Source: Henriciella sp. AS95
Lineage (GTDB): Bacteria > Pseudomonadota > Alphaproteobacteria > Caulobacterales > Hyphomonadaceae
Reading direction: 5' to 3'
DNA length: 64,000 bases
Assembly: GCF_038900055.1 (NCBI RefSeq)
Contig: NZ_JBBMQM010000001.1
Location: forward strand, 3,348,001-3,412,000
The translations under genes and the position numbers were made by a program. Numbering within the stretch: position 1 is the stretch's first letter; each line of letters starts with the position of its first letter. The notes below the pieces were generated by a model that was given only the letters and a program-made list of their open reading frames with translations, did no database searches and had not been told where the DNA came from. Shown one piece after another: positions 54,008 to 63,215 of this stretch.

Positions 54008-54253
54008 ATGGCCGGAACAAATCCAATGCTTGATGACCTCGCAGGCCTGATGACCGGAGCCATGGGCGCCGCAAGAGCAGCGGGCGACGAAGCGAAAACC
54101 GCCATGCAGGCCCGCGTCCGCTCGATGATCGCCGACATGGACCTCGCCGACCGCGACGAAGTCGAAGCCCTGAAAGCCATCGCCATCAAGGCGCTGGAAC
54201 AGGTCGAAGCGCTGGAGAAACGCGTGGCGGCCCTGGAGAAAAAGAAGGGCTGA
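54008..54253 (+). CDS. ubiK: ubiquinone biosynthesis accessory factor UbiK-like (BMFP) protein
   Basis: 81 residues with GGAG before the ATG. N-terminal amphipathic helix DLAGLMTGAMGAARAAGDEAK and C-terminal coiled coil LEQVEALEKRVAALEKKKG, matching the YqiC/BMFP family. Known role in E. coli is as an accessory factor in ubiquinone synthesis with UbiJ. Divergent from lgt. Confidence 0.85.
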   Translation: MAGTNPMLDDLAGLMTGAMGAARAAGDEAKTAMQARVRSMIADMDLADRDEVEALKAIAIKALEQVEALEKRVAALEKKKG

Positions 54254-54282
54254 TTATTTTGCCTTCATGGTGAGCAAAGCAT

Positions 54283-54302
54283 GCCCCGGCGAAGGCCGGG
54301 GC
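54283..54302. repeat. short G/C palindrome
   Basis: GCCCCGG / CCGGGGC stem with a short CGAAGG loop, in the 73-bp gap between ubiK and modC. Same kind of stem as near 46614. No T run, so termination is uncertain. Confidence 0.5.
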
Positions 54303-54326
54303 CGAACCACGACGGCGGCAAGCGCC

Positions 54327-55418
54327 TCAATCGGCAAAACTCATCGTCTTGATCAGCGCATAGACCTGCTGGCCCGCCTTCAAACCCAGCTCCATCGCAG
54401 ATGCGCGCGTGATCTCCGCCCTCAGTCTCGCCCCGCCAACGCTCAGCTCGACCAGCACCGGCCCCTGGCCAACCGGCACGTCCACGATCTCTGCCGCCAA
54501 CACATTACGGATACTGATCCCGCGCGGCGCTTCGGTCGCAATCGACACATCGCTGGCATCGACGAACAATCGCACCGCCTCGCCAACGTCCAGCCCGTGC
54601 CTGATCGGCAAGCTGAGCTGAGCGCCCGCCATCTGCAGCTTTGCAACGCCCAGCGCTTCGTCATGCGACACGACAACCGCCTCGATCACACTGCCATGGC
54701 GCGCATCTTCCATGAGCGGCGCAAGGTCCATCTGCCGCGCAACATCTGTCAGCCGGCCATAGGCCTGCACCTCGCCGCCGTTGAGAACGAGCACCCGGTC
54801 CGCCAGTGCCGTCACTTCCTCGATGTCGTGACTGACAAAAATTGCCGGAATTCCAAACCGCTGCGGCAGGGCTTTCAGGTATGGCAACAGCTCGCGCCGC
54901 GCCGCCCGGTCGAGCCCCGATAGCGGCTCATCCAGCAGCAACAGTTTCGGCCGCGACAGCAAGGCCCGCGCCAGTGCCACGCGTCTAGCCTCCCCGCCCG
55001 ACAGCGTCTGCGGCGTTCGCTCGAGCAGCGGCTGAAGCCCGGTCGCCTCGACGACGCTGTCAAATCGGATGGATGAGGCGTCACCGGCGCTGCGCTTGTG
55101 CGCAAACGCGAGATTGCCGCGCACATCGAGGTGATCGAACAGGCGGGCCTCCTGAAAGACATAGCCGACGCCCCGTTCATGCGCTCTGACGAAACGCTTG
55201 TCCGGCGTCGACACCCAGTCAGTCCCGGCAAAACGGATGCGGCCCTGGCCGGGGCGCTCCAGTCCGGCGATCGCGCGCAGCAGGCTCGTCTTGCCGCTGC
55301 CGCTCGGCCCGAACACGGCGGTGATACCGGTCAGCTCGACCTCCTGGTTCACCTGCAGCACGAAATCGCCGCGATGCATCTCGAAGCACAGGGACAGCTG
55401 ATCAGCCGACACGGACAC
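54327..55418 (-). CDS. modC: molybdate ABC transporter ATP-binding protein
   Basis: 363 residues. Walker A GPSGSGKTS (35-43 region), signature LSGGEARR, Walker B LLLLDEPLSGLD, H-loop SHDIEE, and a C-terminal TOBE/Mop domain from about residue 295. Energises molybdate import. Start lies inside the end of modB (17-nt overlap). Order on the minus strand is modA-modB-modC. Confidence 0.93.
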   Translation of the reverse strand: MSVSADQLSLCFEMHRGDFVLQVNQEVELTGITAVFGPSGSGKTSLLRAIAGLERPGQGRIRFAGTDWVSTPDKRFVRAHERGVGYVFQEARLFDHLDVRGNLAFAHKRSAGDASSIRFDSVVEATGLQPLLERTPQTLSGGEARRVALARALLSRPKLLLLDEPLSGLDRAARRELLPYLKALPQRFGIPAIFVSHDIEEVTALADRVLVLNGGEVQAYGRLTDVARQMDLAPLMEDARHGSVIEAVVVSHDEALGVAKLQMAGAQLSLPIRHGLDVGEAVRLFVDASDVSIATEAPRGISIRNVLAAEIVDVPVGQGPVLVELSVGGARLRAEITRASAMELGLKAGQQVYALIKTMSFAD

Positions 55419-56076
55419 TCTGCCTCCTGTTCAGCGCATAGACGCCGAGCAGCACCACAAACGCAAAGACCAGCATCGCCGCCGACAGCACATGCGCCTG
55501 CCCATACTTCACCGCTTCCACATGCTCATAGATCGCGATGGAGACGACCCGCGTGCGGTCCGGAATGTTTCCGCCGACCATCAGCACGACGCCAAACTCA
55601 CCTATCGTGTGCGCAAAGGTCAGGACGCAGGCCGTGATCACGCCCCTGCGCGAGGCCGGCAGCATGACGGACGCGAACGCATCCAGCTTCGAGGCCCGCA
55701 ACATCGCGGCCGCTTCCATCGGCCCGCGACCGACCGCCTCAAACGCGGACTGCAGTGGCTGCACCATAAAGGGCAGCGAATAGAGGATCGACGCAACCAC
55801 AAGCCCGCTGAACGAGAAGACCAGCGTATCGCCGGTCACCGACACCCAGAATGCGCCAATCGGCGAGGTCGGGTTCAATGCGATCAACAGATAAAAGCCA
55901 ATCACGGTCGGCGGCAGCACGAGCGGCAGCGCAGTTATCGCCTCCACCACCGGCTTTGCCCGCGAGCGCGTCATCGCCAGCCAGTAGGCCAGCGGCAGCG
56001 CCAGAATGAACAGGATCACCGTCGTCACGAGCGCGAGTTGCAGGCTGAGAAGGACGGGGCCGAAATCCACGGTCAA
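55402..56076 (-). CDS. modB: molybdate ABC transporter permease
   Basis: 224 residues, five membrane helices. EAA-like loop GRGPMEAAAMLRASKLDAFASVMLP, and ALPLVLPPTVIGFYLLIAL, typical of ModB. Forms the membrane channel. Overlaps modA by 4 nt upstream and modC by 17 nt downstream. Confidence 0.93.
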   Translation of the reverse strand: MTVDFGPVLLSLQLALVTTVILFILALPLAYWLAMTRSRAKPVVEAITALPLVLPPTVIGFYLLIALNPTSPIGAFWVSVTGDTLVFSFSGLVVASILYSLPFMVQPLQSAFEAVGRGPMEAAAMLRASKLDAFASVMLPASRRGVITACVLTFAHTIGEFGVVLMVGGNIPDRTRVVSIAIYEHVEAVKYGQAHVLSAAMLVFAFVVLLGVYALNRRQSVRVG

Positions 56077-56873
56077 TCGGGCACGCGGTAATCGTGCTGC
56101 TCGATAATCTCGCGCCCCTCTGGCGACCGCAGGAAGTCAACAAATGCCCTCGCGGCACCATTCTCGCTCGCCCGCATCATCAGCACGCCATCCTGCAGGA
56201 TCGGGTCGTGCAAGTCCCCCGGCACGGTGATGCTCCATCCACCACCATCCAGCATCTTCACCTGGGACCCCGCAACGAAACCGAACTCCGCGCTGCCGGT
56301 TTTGACCATGGCATAGACCTGGCCGATATTCGCACCGCGTACGATCCGGTCTTGAAGCGCGCCGAGCAGGTCGAGCGCCTCCAGCGTCTGCATCGCCGCC
56401 GCGCCATAGGGGGCGAGGTCTGGATTGGCGACGGCGAGGCTTTGATACGGGCTCTCGCGCAAGACCTCGGCAAGATTGCCGTATCCGCCCTTCACATTGT
56501 CGATATCCGCCGTCCAGAGAGACAATACGCCCACGGCATAGGTGAAGCGGCTGCCCTCTACGATAAGGCCTTCCTTCTCCAGCAGCTGCGGGCGTTCCTG
56601 GTCAGCGGCGAGGAACACATCGAAGGGCGCCCCATTCTGGATCTGCGCGTAGAGCTGTCCGGTCGAGCCCGCAACCACGTCCACATCAAACTCGCCCGAT
56701 GCCTCGAAAGCCTCTTCAAGAGCGTCGGCTGTGGACAGGAAATTGGACGAGACCGCGATCAGCGCGTCCGGCCGGCTTCCGGCAAAGCCGCAAGACGTCA
56801 GTATCAGCGCTGCCGCAGGAAGGATCATCCGCGAAAACCGGCTTATCGTGCTGCTTGTCACGCGCTCTGACAC
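56073..56873 (-). CDS. modA: molybdate-binding lipoprotein
   Basis: 266 residues from GTG 56873; ATG 56828 would begin at the signal peptide itself. Lipobox LTSC (ILPAAALILTSC). Periplasmic binding fold: LIAVSSNFLSTADALEEAF, GSTGQLYAQIQNGAPFDVFLAADQ, GSAEFGFVAGSQV, as in ModA. Delivers molybdate to ModB/C. I saw no ModE gene or ModE-like box upstream. Confidence 0.88.
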   Translation of the reverse strand: MSERVTSSTISRFSRMILPAAALILTSCGFAGSRPDALIAVSSNFLSTADALEEAFEASGEFDVDVVAGSTGQLYAQIQNGAPFDVFLAADQERPQLLEKEGLIVEGSRFTYAVGVLSLWTADIDNVKGGYGNLAEVLRESPYQSLAVANPDLAPYGAAAMQTLEALDLLGALQDRIVRGANIGQVYAMVKTGSAEFGFVAGSQVKMLDGGGWSITVPGDLHDPILQDGVLMMRASENGAARAFVDFLRSPEGREIIEQHDYRVPD

Positions 56874-57071
56874 TGGCCGCCCATCTCCCTATCACTCTGT
56901 AACAGCTATGCCATTAACTGCGATCAGCGTTTGCGCCAAGCCTGCCCGCATGCGAGGCAGCAAGGCCAGCCGTCCACAACTCTTGGGGGAAGAGCGGTTG
57001 CAGGGACGCGCACCCGTGTTACCGTCCATACCCAGTGGCAAGCCGTCACGCTGATTCGGAGGGCCAAGCCG

Positions 57072-57575
57072 ATGAGCCTCAACCTCGAACAATCAACAGA
57101 GAATATTGCAGATCCGCTGGATCTGGTCGAAGCATGTCTGGAAAGCGCCGGATGGGAACATCAGCGCGATGACGACGCTGCCATTCAGTGTATTGCACAA
57201 AGCCGCTGGGGCGAAATGGGCGCACTTTTTGCGGCCCGCCGTGAGCCACCCGCCCTGCATTTCACCCTGACGCTGGATCTCAAACCGACCGCTGCGCGCC
57301 GGCAGGCCATTTCAAAGCTTGTCCTTATGGCGAATGAGCGTCTCTGGCTCGGACACTTCGATTACTGGATGGAGGACAACGTTCTGCTGTTCCGCCACAC
57401 ACTGCCCCTCCTTGATCGCGATGAAGCCGAGTCGGGCGAAATCCGCGCCGTACTCGCTGCAGCGACGGATGCGGTGAACATGTTCGTGCCCGCCTTCAAT
57501 TTCGTGATCTGGGCCGGCAAGACCCCTGAAGAAGCCATTGATGCGGCGCTCTTCGAAACCGATGGCGAAGCCTGA
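57072..57575 (+). CDS. YbjN-domain protein
   Basis: 167 residues from ATG 57072, preceded by GGAGG 10 nt upstream; a longer frame exists but lacks a site. YbjN pattern: EACLESAGWEHQRDDD, LFAARREPPALHFTLTLDL, RRQAISKLVLMANERLWLGHFDYW, DNVLLFRHTLPLLDRDEAESGEI. Implicated in motility/stress control in enterobacteria, by memory; role here unknown. Overlaps proC by 14 nt. Confidence 0.88.
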   Translation: MSLNLEQSTENIADPLDLVEACLESAGWEHQRDDDAAIQCIAQSRWGEMGALFAARREPPALHFTLTLDLKPTAARRQAISKLVLMANERLWLGHFDYWMEDNVLLFRHTLPLLDRDEAESGEIRAVLAAATDAVNMFVPAFNFVIWAGKTPEEAIDAALFETDGEA

Positions 57576-58368
57576 ACCCGGACTGACTCTCGTTGGCGGC
57601 GGGCGGATGGGATCTGCCCTCGCTGGCGGCTGGATTCAGTCCGGCTATGACGGCCCGATTTCGATCCATGACCCGAATCCGTCAGATCAGCTGAAAAACT
57701 GGCAAGCCGACGGCAAGATCGCCCTGAATCCCGCGCCGGAGCCGGCCGGCATTCTCGTCGTTGCGGTGAAGCCGCAAATCTTCCCGACCATTCTCGACAG
57801 CATCAAGGCCCATGTTGGGCCTGAGACGCTGGTCCTGTCCACCATGGCGGGCATCACGCTGGATGGCCTTGCCGAAAAGCTCGGCACAAAACGCGTGGCC
57901 CGCGCGATGCCCAACACGCCGGGCCTCATCGGCAAGGGCATGACGCTGCTCTGCCTGCCGCAAGGCGCGTCCGACGGAGATGCAGCCGATCTGCGCGCCC
58001 TGCTGACGCCGCTCGGCGACGTCGAAGGGCCGATCCCTGAAGACAAGTTGTCCGCCGCAACGGCCATTTCCGGCTGCGGCCCGGCCTATGGTTTTCTGCT
58101 GGCGGAAGTCATGGCGGCGGCAGGCGTGGCGCATGGCCTCGATAAGGACATGGCGCTCCGCCTGGCGAAGAAGACGGTCGAGGGCGCAGGCGCCCTGATG
58201 ATGGCGTCCGATGAGCCGCCATCAAAGCTCCGCGAGAACGTCACCTCGCCTGGCGGCGTGACAAAGGCCGCGCTGGACGTCTTGATGCGCGAGGATGCGA
58301 TGCCATCTCTAATGGTTGAGGCCGTTGAAGCCGCGATCAAACGGGACCGTGAGCTCTCCGGCGATTAG
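57562..58368 (+). CDS. proC: pyrroline-5-carboxylate reductase
   Basis: 268 residues from ATG 57562. Dinucleotide site LTLVGGGRMGSALAGGW, then AGITLDGLAEKLGTKRVARAMPNTP and SGCGPAYGFLLAEVMAAAGVAHG with LRENVTSPGGVTKAAL, all standard ProC. Last step of proline synthesis. Overlaps the YbjN gene and precedes a TetR gene by 16 nt. Confidence 0.96.
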   Translation: MAKPEPGLTLVGGGRMGSALAGGWIQSGYDGPISIHDPNPSDQLKNWQADGKIALNPAPEPAGILVVAVKPQIFPTILDSIKAHVGPETLVLSTMAGITLDGLAEKLGTKRVARAMPNTPGLIGKGMTLLCLPQGASDGDAADLRALLTPLGDVEGPIPEDKLSAATAISGCGPAYGFLLAEVMAAAGVAHGLDKDMALRLAKKTVEGAGALMMASDEPPSKLRENVTSPGGVTKAALDVLMREDAMPSLMVEAVEAAIKRDRELSGD

Positions 58369-58384
58369 CCAAGGGAGCTACCCC

Positions 58385-59020
58385 ATGAGCGACACCAATA
58401 AGCAGATCCTCGAAAAAGGCGTCCGCGCCGCCCTCGACCTTGCCACGGAAACAGGCTGGAGCGAGCTGACACTGTCCGCCATCGCGGAAAAAACCGGACT
58501 GACACTCGAAGACTTTCACACCGTCGGCGACAAGGACACGATCGCAGACGCCGTCGAAAGCTATTTCGACAAGGCAATGAGCGAGGGCTCCTTCGACGCG
58601 GATGAAACACCGCGCACCCGCCTCTTCGACGTGATCATGATGCGCTTCGAAGCCATGGAGAATCACCGCCCCGCCCTGCTCTCCCTCATGAAATGGCGCC
58701 AGACCCAGCCGCTGCGCATTATCGCGCTCCTCGCCAGCCGTCAGGCCTCTGCCGACTGGGCGATGGTCTGCGCTGGTCTCGACAAGAAAACCGACCTGCC
58801 CAAGCCGGTCCGCTCCACCGCCATTGCCTGGGCCATCGCGCAGGCCGAACGCGCCTGGCGCAAGGAGGACAGCACAGACCTCTCGCGCACCATGGCGAAA
58901 CTGGACGGCGAGCTGCGCAAGATGGAAGAACGTGCCGAATGGATTACGAGACGGCGGCGGAAGAAGAGCGACGATACCGGTTCAACGGACACAGAAGCGG
59001 CGACGGAACAATCGGCCTAA
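58385..59020 (+). CDS. TetR-family regulator
   Basis: 211 residues from ATG 58385. N-terminal helix-turn-helix: GVRAALDLATETGWSELTLSAIAEKTGL, EDFHTVGDKDTIADAVESYF. The C-terminus is long and basic, ending in WITRRRRKKSDDTGSTDTE. Regulates genes not identifiable here. Close to proC (16 nt). Confidence 0.83.
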   Translation: MSDTNKQILEKGVRAALDLATETGWSELTLSAIAEKTGLTLEDFHTVGDKDTIADAVESYFDKAMSEGSFDADETPRTRLFDVIMMRFEAMENHRPALLSLMKWRQTQPLRIIALLASRQASADWAMVCAGLDKKTDLPKPVRSTAIAWAIAQAERAWRKEDSTDLSRTMAKLDGELRKMEERAEWITRRRRKKSDDTGSTDTEAATEQSA

Positions 59021-59030
59021 AGGCTCCTCG

Positions 59031-59783
59031 TCAATTGGCCACCCCGTCAACGGCAGCAACAAGCTGATCGAAATACTTCGAATCCGAGCGGAAACACTTG
59101 ACGGAAACGTAGCTGTTCGTTGACGCCACTTCGACGGTGTAGAGGGTACCACCGACCGGAAAGTTGGTGCAGTCCTTCGCGCCAGCCAAACGCGTTCGCT
59201 CTGCCTGCAAGATCTCCAGCAATGCGTTTGCTTCGCTATCCGAGACGTCGCTTTCGGCAATCTGAACCTGCATGCCGTCGAGGCACCAGAGAGTGCCTGC
59301 AACGCAGGCCGAAGTTCCGTAGCGTGCCGTCCCAACCGAAACGCGTTGATTTTCGTCGATGGAAACTGAATGGACAACGTCTTCGGACCAAGTGGGAGAC
59401 ACTGTTATTCGCCAGATCGTGGCGTCGCCAACGCCGTTCGAGCGGACAGCCTGGCGAAGGCTTGGCTCGTACCGGCCCATGAGCCCGGAGAAGGGCCACC
59501 TCTCCTGGTAGTCTGCTATCTGCCGTTTCTCATCCTCGTCTGCAGAAAAGTCCCCGAGTTCCATGACGCCGGGCAGCACATATGTTTCGAACTCAGTCGT
59601 CGGGCGGACAATCGGGAGCCGATCCGTCGGATCGAACGCTGGCACATCCGGCCTCAATTCGGCCGGATCGACATACGCCGCACTCGTCTCCGGCGGGCCG
59701 GGCATGTACTGGGCCATTGCCAAGCAGGGCCCAGTGGCGGCACACATCATGGCACAGACCGCTCGAAACATTGCTCGCCTCAT
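59031..59783 (-). CDS. secreted protein of unknown function
   Basis: About 250 residues from ATG 59783 (frame open to ATG 59801). Signal peptide RRAMFRAVCAMMCAATGPCLAMAQ. Mature part has a Pro/Asp-rich N-terminus (ETSAAYVDPAELRPDVPAFD), then a mixed domain with four cysteines (SACVAGTLWC, DCTNF, VKCF) and EANALLEILQAERTR. No family recognised. Convergent with the TetR gene (10-nt gap). Confidence 0.7.
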   Translation of the reverse strand: MRRAMFRAVCAMMCAATGPCLAMAQYMPGPPETSAAYVDPAELRPDVPAFDPTDRLPIVRPTTEFETYVLPGVMELGDFSADEDEKRQIADYQERWPFSGLMGRYEPSLRQAVRSNGVGDATIWRITVSPTWSEDVVHSVSIDENQRVSVGTARYGTSACVAGTLWCLDGMQVQIAESDVSDSEANALLEILQAERTRLAGAKDCTNFPVGGTLYTVEVASTNSYVSVKCFRSDSKYFDQLVAAVDGVAN

Positions 59784-59839
59784 CTTGCGTTCCCCGTGCA
59801 TCGCACTGCACTTTCAGACTATCTCAGATTGTAAGCTAA

Positions 59840-60619
59840 ATGACCACAATTCCTCACATTCTCGCGCCGCGCATCGCCGGCATGAACGGTATCAGCCACG
59901 GCTTTTTCGGCCGTAATGGCGGCACGTCCGAAGGCATCTATGAGAGCCTCAATCTCGGCATTGGCTCAGACGACAAGCCGAAGGCCGTGATGCGCAACCG
60001 CCGCCTCGTCGCAGACCAGATCGGCGCGAAGGAGGTGGACCTGCTGCTCTCCTGCTATCAGGTCCATTCCAACACGGCGATCCTCGCGACCATGCCTTGG
60101 GGCCCGAACCGGCCACAGGCGGACGGCATGGTGACAAACCTGCCCGGCATCGCCCTCTGCATCCTGACCGCCGACTGCGTGCCTGTCCTCTTCGCTGACC
60201 GCAAGGCCGGCGTCATCGGAGCGGCCCATGCCGGCTGGAAAGGCGCGCTTAGCGGCATTTGCGAGGCGACCCTCGACAAGATGGAAGAGATTGGCGCCAA
60301 TCGGAAAGATATCCACGCGGCTGTCGGCCCCTGCATCGGCCAGGAAAGCTATGAGGTCGGCCCTGAATTTCGCGACACTTTCCTGTCCGAAGCGCCATGG
60401 AGCGCCAATCTCTTCCACCCGGGCGAAGGCGACCGCTTCCATTTCAACATCGAGACCTTCGTGAAGAACCGGCTAGCCAAGCAGAAGCTCGCCTGGGTCG
60501 ACGTGATCGGCCAAGACACGTGCGAGATGGAGGAGATGTACTTCTCCAACCGCCGCCGCAACCATCGCGGCGAACCCGACTATGGCCGCCAGGGCTCCGT
60601 CATCATGCTGGAACACTAA
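59840..60619 (+). CDS. pgeF: PgeF/YfiH peptidoglycan-editing and purine nucleoside phosphorylase-like
   Basis: 259 residues. Zinc/catalytic residues His76 (CYQVHSN), Cys113 (ADCVPV) and His130 (GAAHAGWKG). Formerly called laccase-domain DUF152. E. coli YfiH removes L-Ser errors from UDP-MurNAc; other members cleave purine nucleosides. Which role applies cannot be read. Divergent from the secreted-protein gene. Confidence 0.93.
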   Translation: MTTIPHILAPRIAGMNGISHGFFGRNGGTSEGIYESLNLGIGSDDKPKAVMRNRRLVADQIGAKEVDLLLSCYQVHSNTAILATMPWGPNRPQADGMVTNLPGIALCILTADCVPVLFADRKAGVIGAAHAGWKGALSGICEATLDKMEEIGANRKDIHAAVGPCIGQESYEVGPEFRDTFLSEAPWSANLFHPGEGDRFHFNIETFVKNRLAKQKLAWVDVIGQDTCEMEEMYFSNRRRNHRGEPDYGRQGSVIMLEH

Positions 60620-60699
60620 TTGCTCAGGCTTTTCCTTGCGACTCGGCGTGTCCTGTTCCAGAACACGCCAAACAATCCAACGGGAAGGGCTGACCCGCG

Positions 60700-61632
60700 A
60701 TGAAACTAATTTCGTGCAACGCAAACAAACCGCTTGCGACGGCTATTGCAGATCATCTCGACTGTCCCTTGTCAGACGCCGAAATCAAGACGTTTGCCGA
60801 CAATGAAATCTTCGTCCGCATCAATGAGAATGTGCGCGGCGAGGATGTGTTCGTCATTCAGCCGACGTCGAAACCGGCCAACGACAATCTCATGGAATTG
60901 CTCATCTGTATCGATGCGCTGGTGCGGGCGTCTGCGCGCCGGATCACCGCAGTCATCCCGTATTTCGGCTATGCCCGGCAGGATCGCAAGACCGACGGAC
61001 GCACGCCAATTTCCGCCAAGCTTGTTGCCAATCTGATCGCCAAGGCCGGCGCTGACCGCGTCTTGACCATGGATCTCCATGCCGGCCAGATCCAGGGCTT
61101 CTTCGACGTGCCGACCGACAATCTCGTTGCCATGCCAGTGATCGAGAATGATGTCCGCATGATGCATGGTGGCAAGAATCTGATGGTCATCTCGCCGGAT
61201 GTCGGCGGTGTGGTCCGGGCCCGCGGCCTTGCCAACCGGCTCGGCGTCGACCTCGCCATTGTCGACAAGCGCCGCCCCGAAGCTGGCAAGTCGGAAGTCA
61301 TGAACATCATTGGTGATGTCGAGGGCCGTCATTGCGTGCTCGTCGACGATATCTGCGACTCCGGTGGCACGCTGGTGAATGCCGCAGCCGCGCTGAAGGA
61401 GAAAGGCGCCGCCGGCGTCAGCGCCTATGTCACGCACGGCGTCCTGTCCAACAATGCCGTCCAGCGCGTCGAGAAATCCGTGATGGACGAGATCGTCATC
61501 TGCGACACGATCCGCCCGACCGAAGAAGACTATAAGTCCAAGGCACTTCGCGTGCTGTCTGTGGCCCCGCTTCTCGGCGAAGCGATCCGCCGCATCGCGA
61601 ATAATGAGAGCGTCTCGAAGCTCTTCGACTGA
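60700..61632 (+). CDS. prs: ribose-phosphate pyrophosphokinase
   Basis: 310 residues. Hallmark loops: [31 protein letters not shown] (ATP), and [20 protein letters not shown] (ribose-5-phosphate, PRPP site). Makes PRPP for purine, pyrimidine, His, Trp and NAD synthesis in the cytoplasm. Followed 93 nt later by an aldehyde dehydrogenase gene. Confidence 0.97.
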   Translation: MKLISCNANKPLATAIADHLDCPLSDAEIKTFADNEIFVRINENVRGEDVFVIQPTSKPANDNLMELLICIDALVRASARRITAVIPYFGYARQDRKTDGRTPISAKLVANLIAKAGADRVLTMDLHAGQIQGFFDVPTDNLVAMPVIENDVRMMHGGKNLMVISPDVGGVVRARGLANRLGVDLAIVDKRRPEAGKSEVMNIIGDVEGRHCVLVDDICDSGGTLVNAAAALKEKGAAGVSAYVTHGVLSNNAVQRVEKSVMDEIVICDTIRPTEEDYKSKALRVLSVAPLLGEAIRRIANNESVSKLFD

Positions 61633-61725
61633 TCCTCACGCAATTGTCATGCATGGCGTCAGGAACGCCGCCCCCTCTCCACGTGTTGGTTTTATAAGAC
61701 CAACTCGAACGGAAAGGGCCAAGAA

Positions 61726-63123
61726 ATGGCTGACAGTGCGACCCTCGGCGGTACCCTCAAAACGATCAATCCAGCGACTGGAAAATCCCTTCAACACTAT
61801 CCGATGATGAGCGACAGCGAGGTCGATCAGGCGGTCAAAGCCTGTCATCAGGCATTTCTCGACTGGCGCCATGTCTCACTCGAAGACCGGGCTGAGAAAA
61901 TCCGCGCCGTCGGAAAGGCGCTGAAGGATAATAAGAGCGACCTTGCAAAGCTCATGACCGATGAGATGGGCAAGCTCGTCAAGCAGGGTGAGCAGGAAGT
62001 CGACCTCTGCGCCGGCATTTGCGAATGGACGGCGGCGAACGGACCGGACGCGCTAAAAACAGAAGAGCGCGATCTCCAGAATGGCAAAAAAGGCCGTGTC
62101 GCCTATTCCCCGATCGGCGTGATCTACGGCATCCAGCCCTGGAACTTCCCGACCTATCAGGTGATCCGCTATGCCGTCGCCAATCTCATGGCGGGCAATG
62201 GCGTCCTCCTGAAGCACGCTGAAAACGTCACCGGCTCCGGCCTTATGATCGAGAAGATCATGAAAGAGGCTGGCCTTCCGGAGAACCTCTTCACCGTGCT
62301 GCGCATCAGCCACGATCAGTCCGACGATGTCATCGAACATGATCTCGTGCGCGGCGTCACCATGACAGGCAGCGCCGGTGCAGGCGCCATCATCGCCGAA
62401 AAAGCCGGCAAGGCGCTCAAGAAGACCGTTCTCGAGCTTGGCTCGAACGATGCCTATATCGTGCTGGAAGACGCTGACCTTCAGAAGGCGGTCAAGCAAT
62501 GTGTCATGGGCCGCGTCTACAATAATGGCGAGACCTGCGTCGCAGCCAAACGCTTCGTGGTTGTCGATGCCATTTATGACAAGTTCCGCGACGCCTTCGT
62601 CGAGGCCATGAAAGGCGTCAAACATGGCGACCCGACCGGCAGTGACGCCGATATCGGCCCGATGGCCCGCGAAGACCTTCGCGATGATCTCCATGAACAG
62701 GTCGAGAAGAGTGTCGCCAATGGCGCGAAGATCCTCTGCGGCGGCGAAGTGCCAGATCAGGACGGCTGGTGGTATCCGGCAACGGTTCTGGACAATGTGA
62801 AGCCCGGACAGCCCGCCTATGATGACGAACTGTTCGGCCCTGTCGCCTCGCTCATCCGCGCAAAGGATACAGACGACGCCATGCGCATCGCCAATGACAG
62901 CCGGTTCGGCCTCGGCGGCGGTATCTTCACCGAAGACACCGACAAGGCGATCGAGCTTGCCGAGAAGCATTTCGACACCGGCATGGTGTTCGTCAATGGC
63001 TTTGGCATGGCCCAACCCGACATGCCATTCGGCGGTGTGAAGGATTCAGGCTATGGCCGCGAACATGGCGGCTTCGGCATGAAGGAATTCGTCAACGCCA
63101 AAGCCATCAATGTGATGAGCTAG
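61726..63123 (+). CDS. aldehyde dehydrogenase (succinate-semialdehyde dehydrogenase-like)
   Basis: 465 residues. NAD site and catalytic residues visible: GVIYGIQPWNFPTY, VTMTGSAGAGA, Glu237 (LELGSND) and Cys271 (GETCVAAKR), with MPFGGVKDSGYGREHG near the end. Closest to GabD-type succinate-semialdehyde dehydrogenases. The preference for NAD or NADP cannot be told by eye. The gene 5' of the M23 gene converges on it. Confidence 0.9.
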   Translation: MADSATLGGTLKTINPATGKSLQHYPMMSDSEVDQAVKACHQAFLDWRHVSLEDRAEKIRAVGKALKDNKSDLAKLMTDEMGKLVKQGEQEVDLCAGICEWTAANGPDALKTEERDLQNGKKGRVAYSPIGVIYGIQPWNFPTYQVIRYAVANLMAGNGVLLKHAENVTGSGLMIEKIMKEAGLPENLFTVLRISHDQSDDVIEHDLVRGVTMTGSAGAGAIIAEKAGKALKKTVLELGSNDAYIVLEDADLQKAVKQCVMGRVYNNGETCVAAKRFVVVDAIYDKFRDAFVEAMKGVKHGDPTGSDADIGPMAREDLRDDLHEQVEKSVANGAKILCGGEVPDQDGWWYPATVLDNVKPGQPAYDDELFGPVASLIRAKDTDDAMRIANDSRFGLGGGIFTEDTDKAIELAEKHFDTGMVFVNGFGMAQPDMPFGGVKDSGYGREHGGFGMKEFVNAKAINVMS

Positions 63124-63151
63124 ACAGCCACGCGCTCCAAGACCCGCAAAG

Positions 63152-63188
63152 AAAAACCCCCATTCCGGCCATAGCTTCCGGAATGGGG
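63152..63188 (-). terminator. intrinsic terminator of the M56-M23 gene
   Basis: Stem CCCCATTCCGG / CCGGAATGGGG with 9-nt loop, followed on the minus strand by GTTTTTCTTT. Lies 27 nt past the stop of the gene at 63216. Confidence 0.85.
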
Positions 63189-63215
63189 GCTGGGCGGGTC
63201 GCTTGGGCGTCAGGG

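Noticed and set aside
56874..57071. ModE operator or molybdenum-cofactor riboswitch upstream of modA
   Set aside because: No TATA-type ModE palindrome and no recognisable conserved riboswitch stems by eye.
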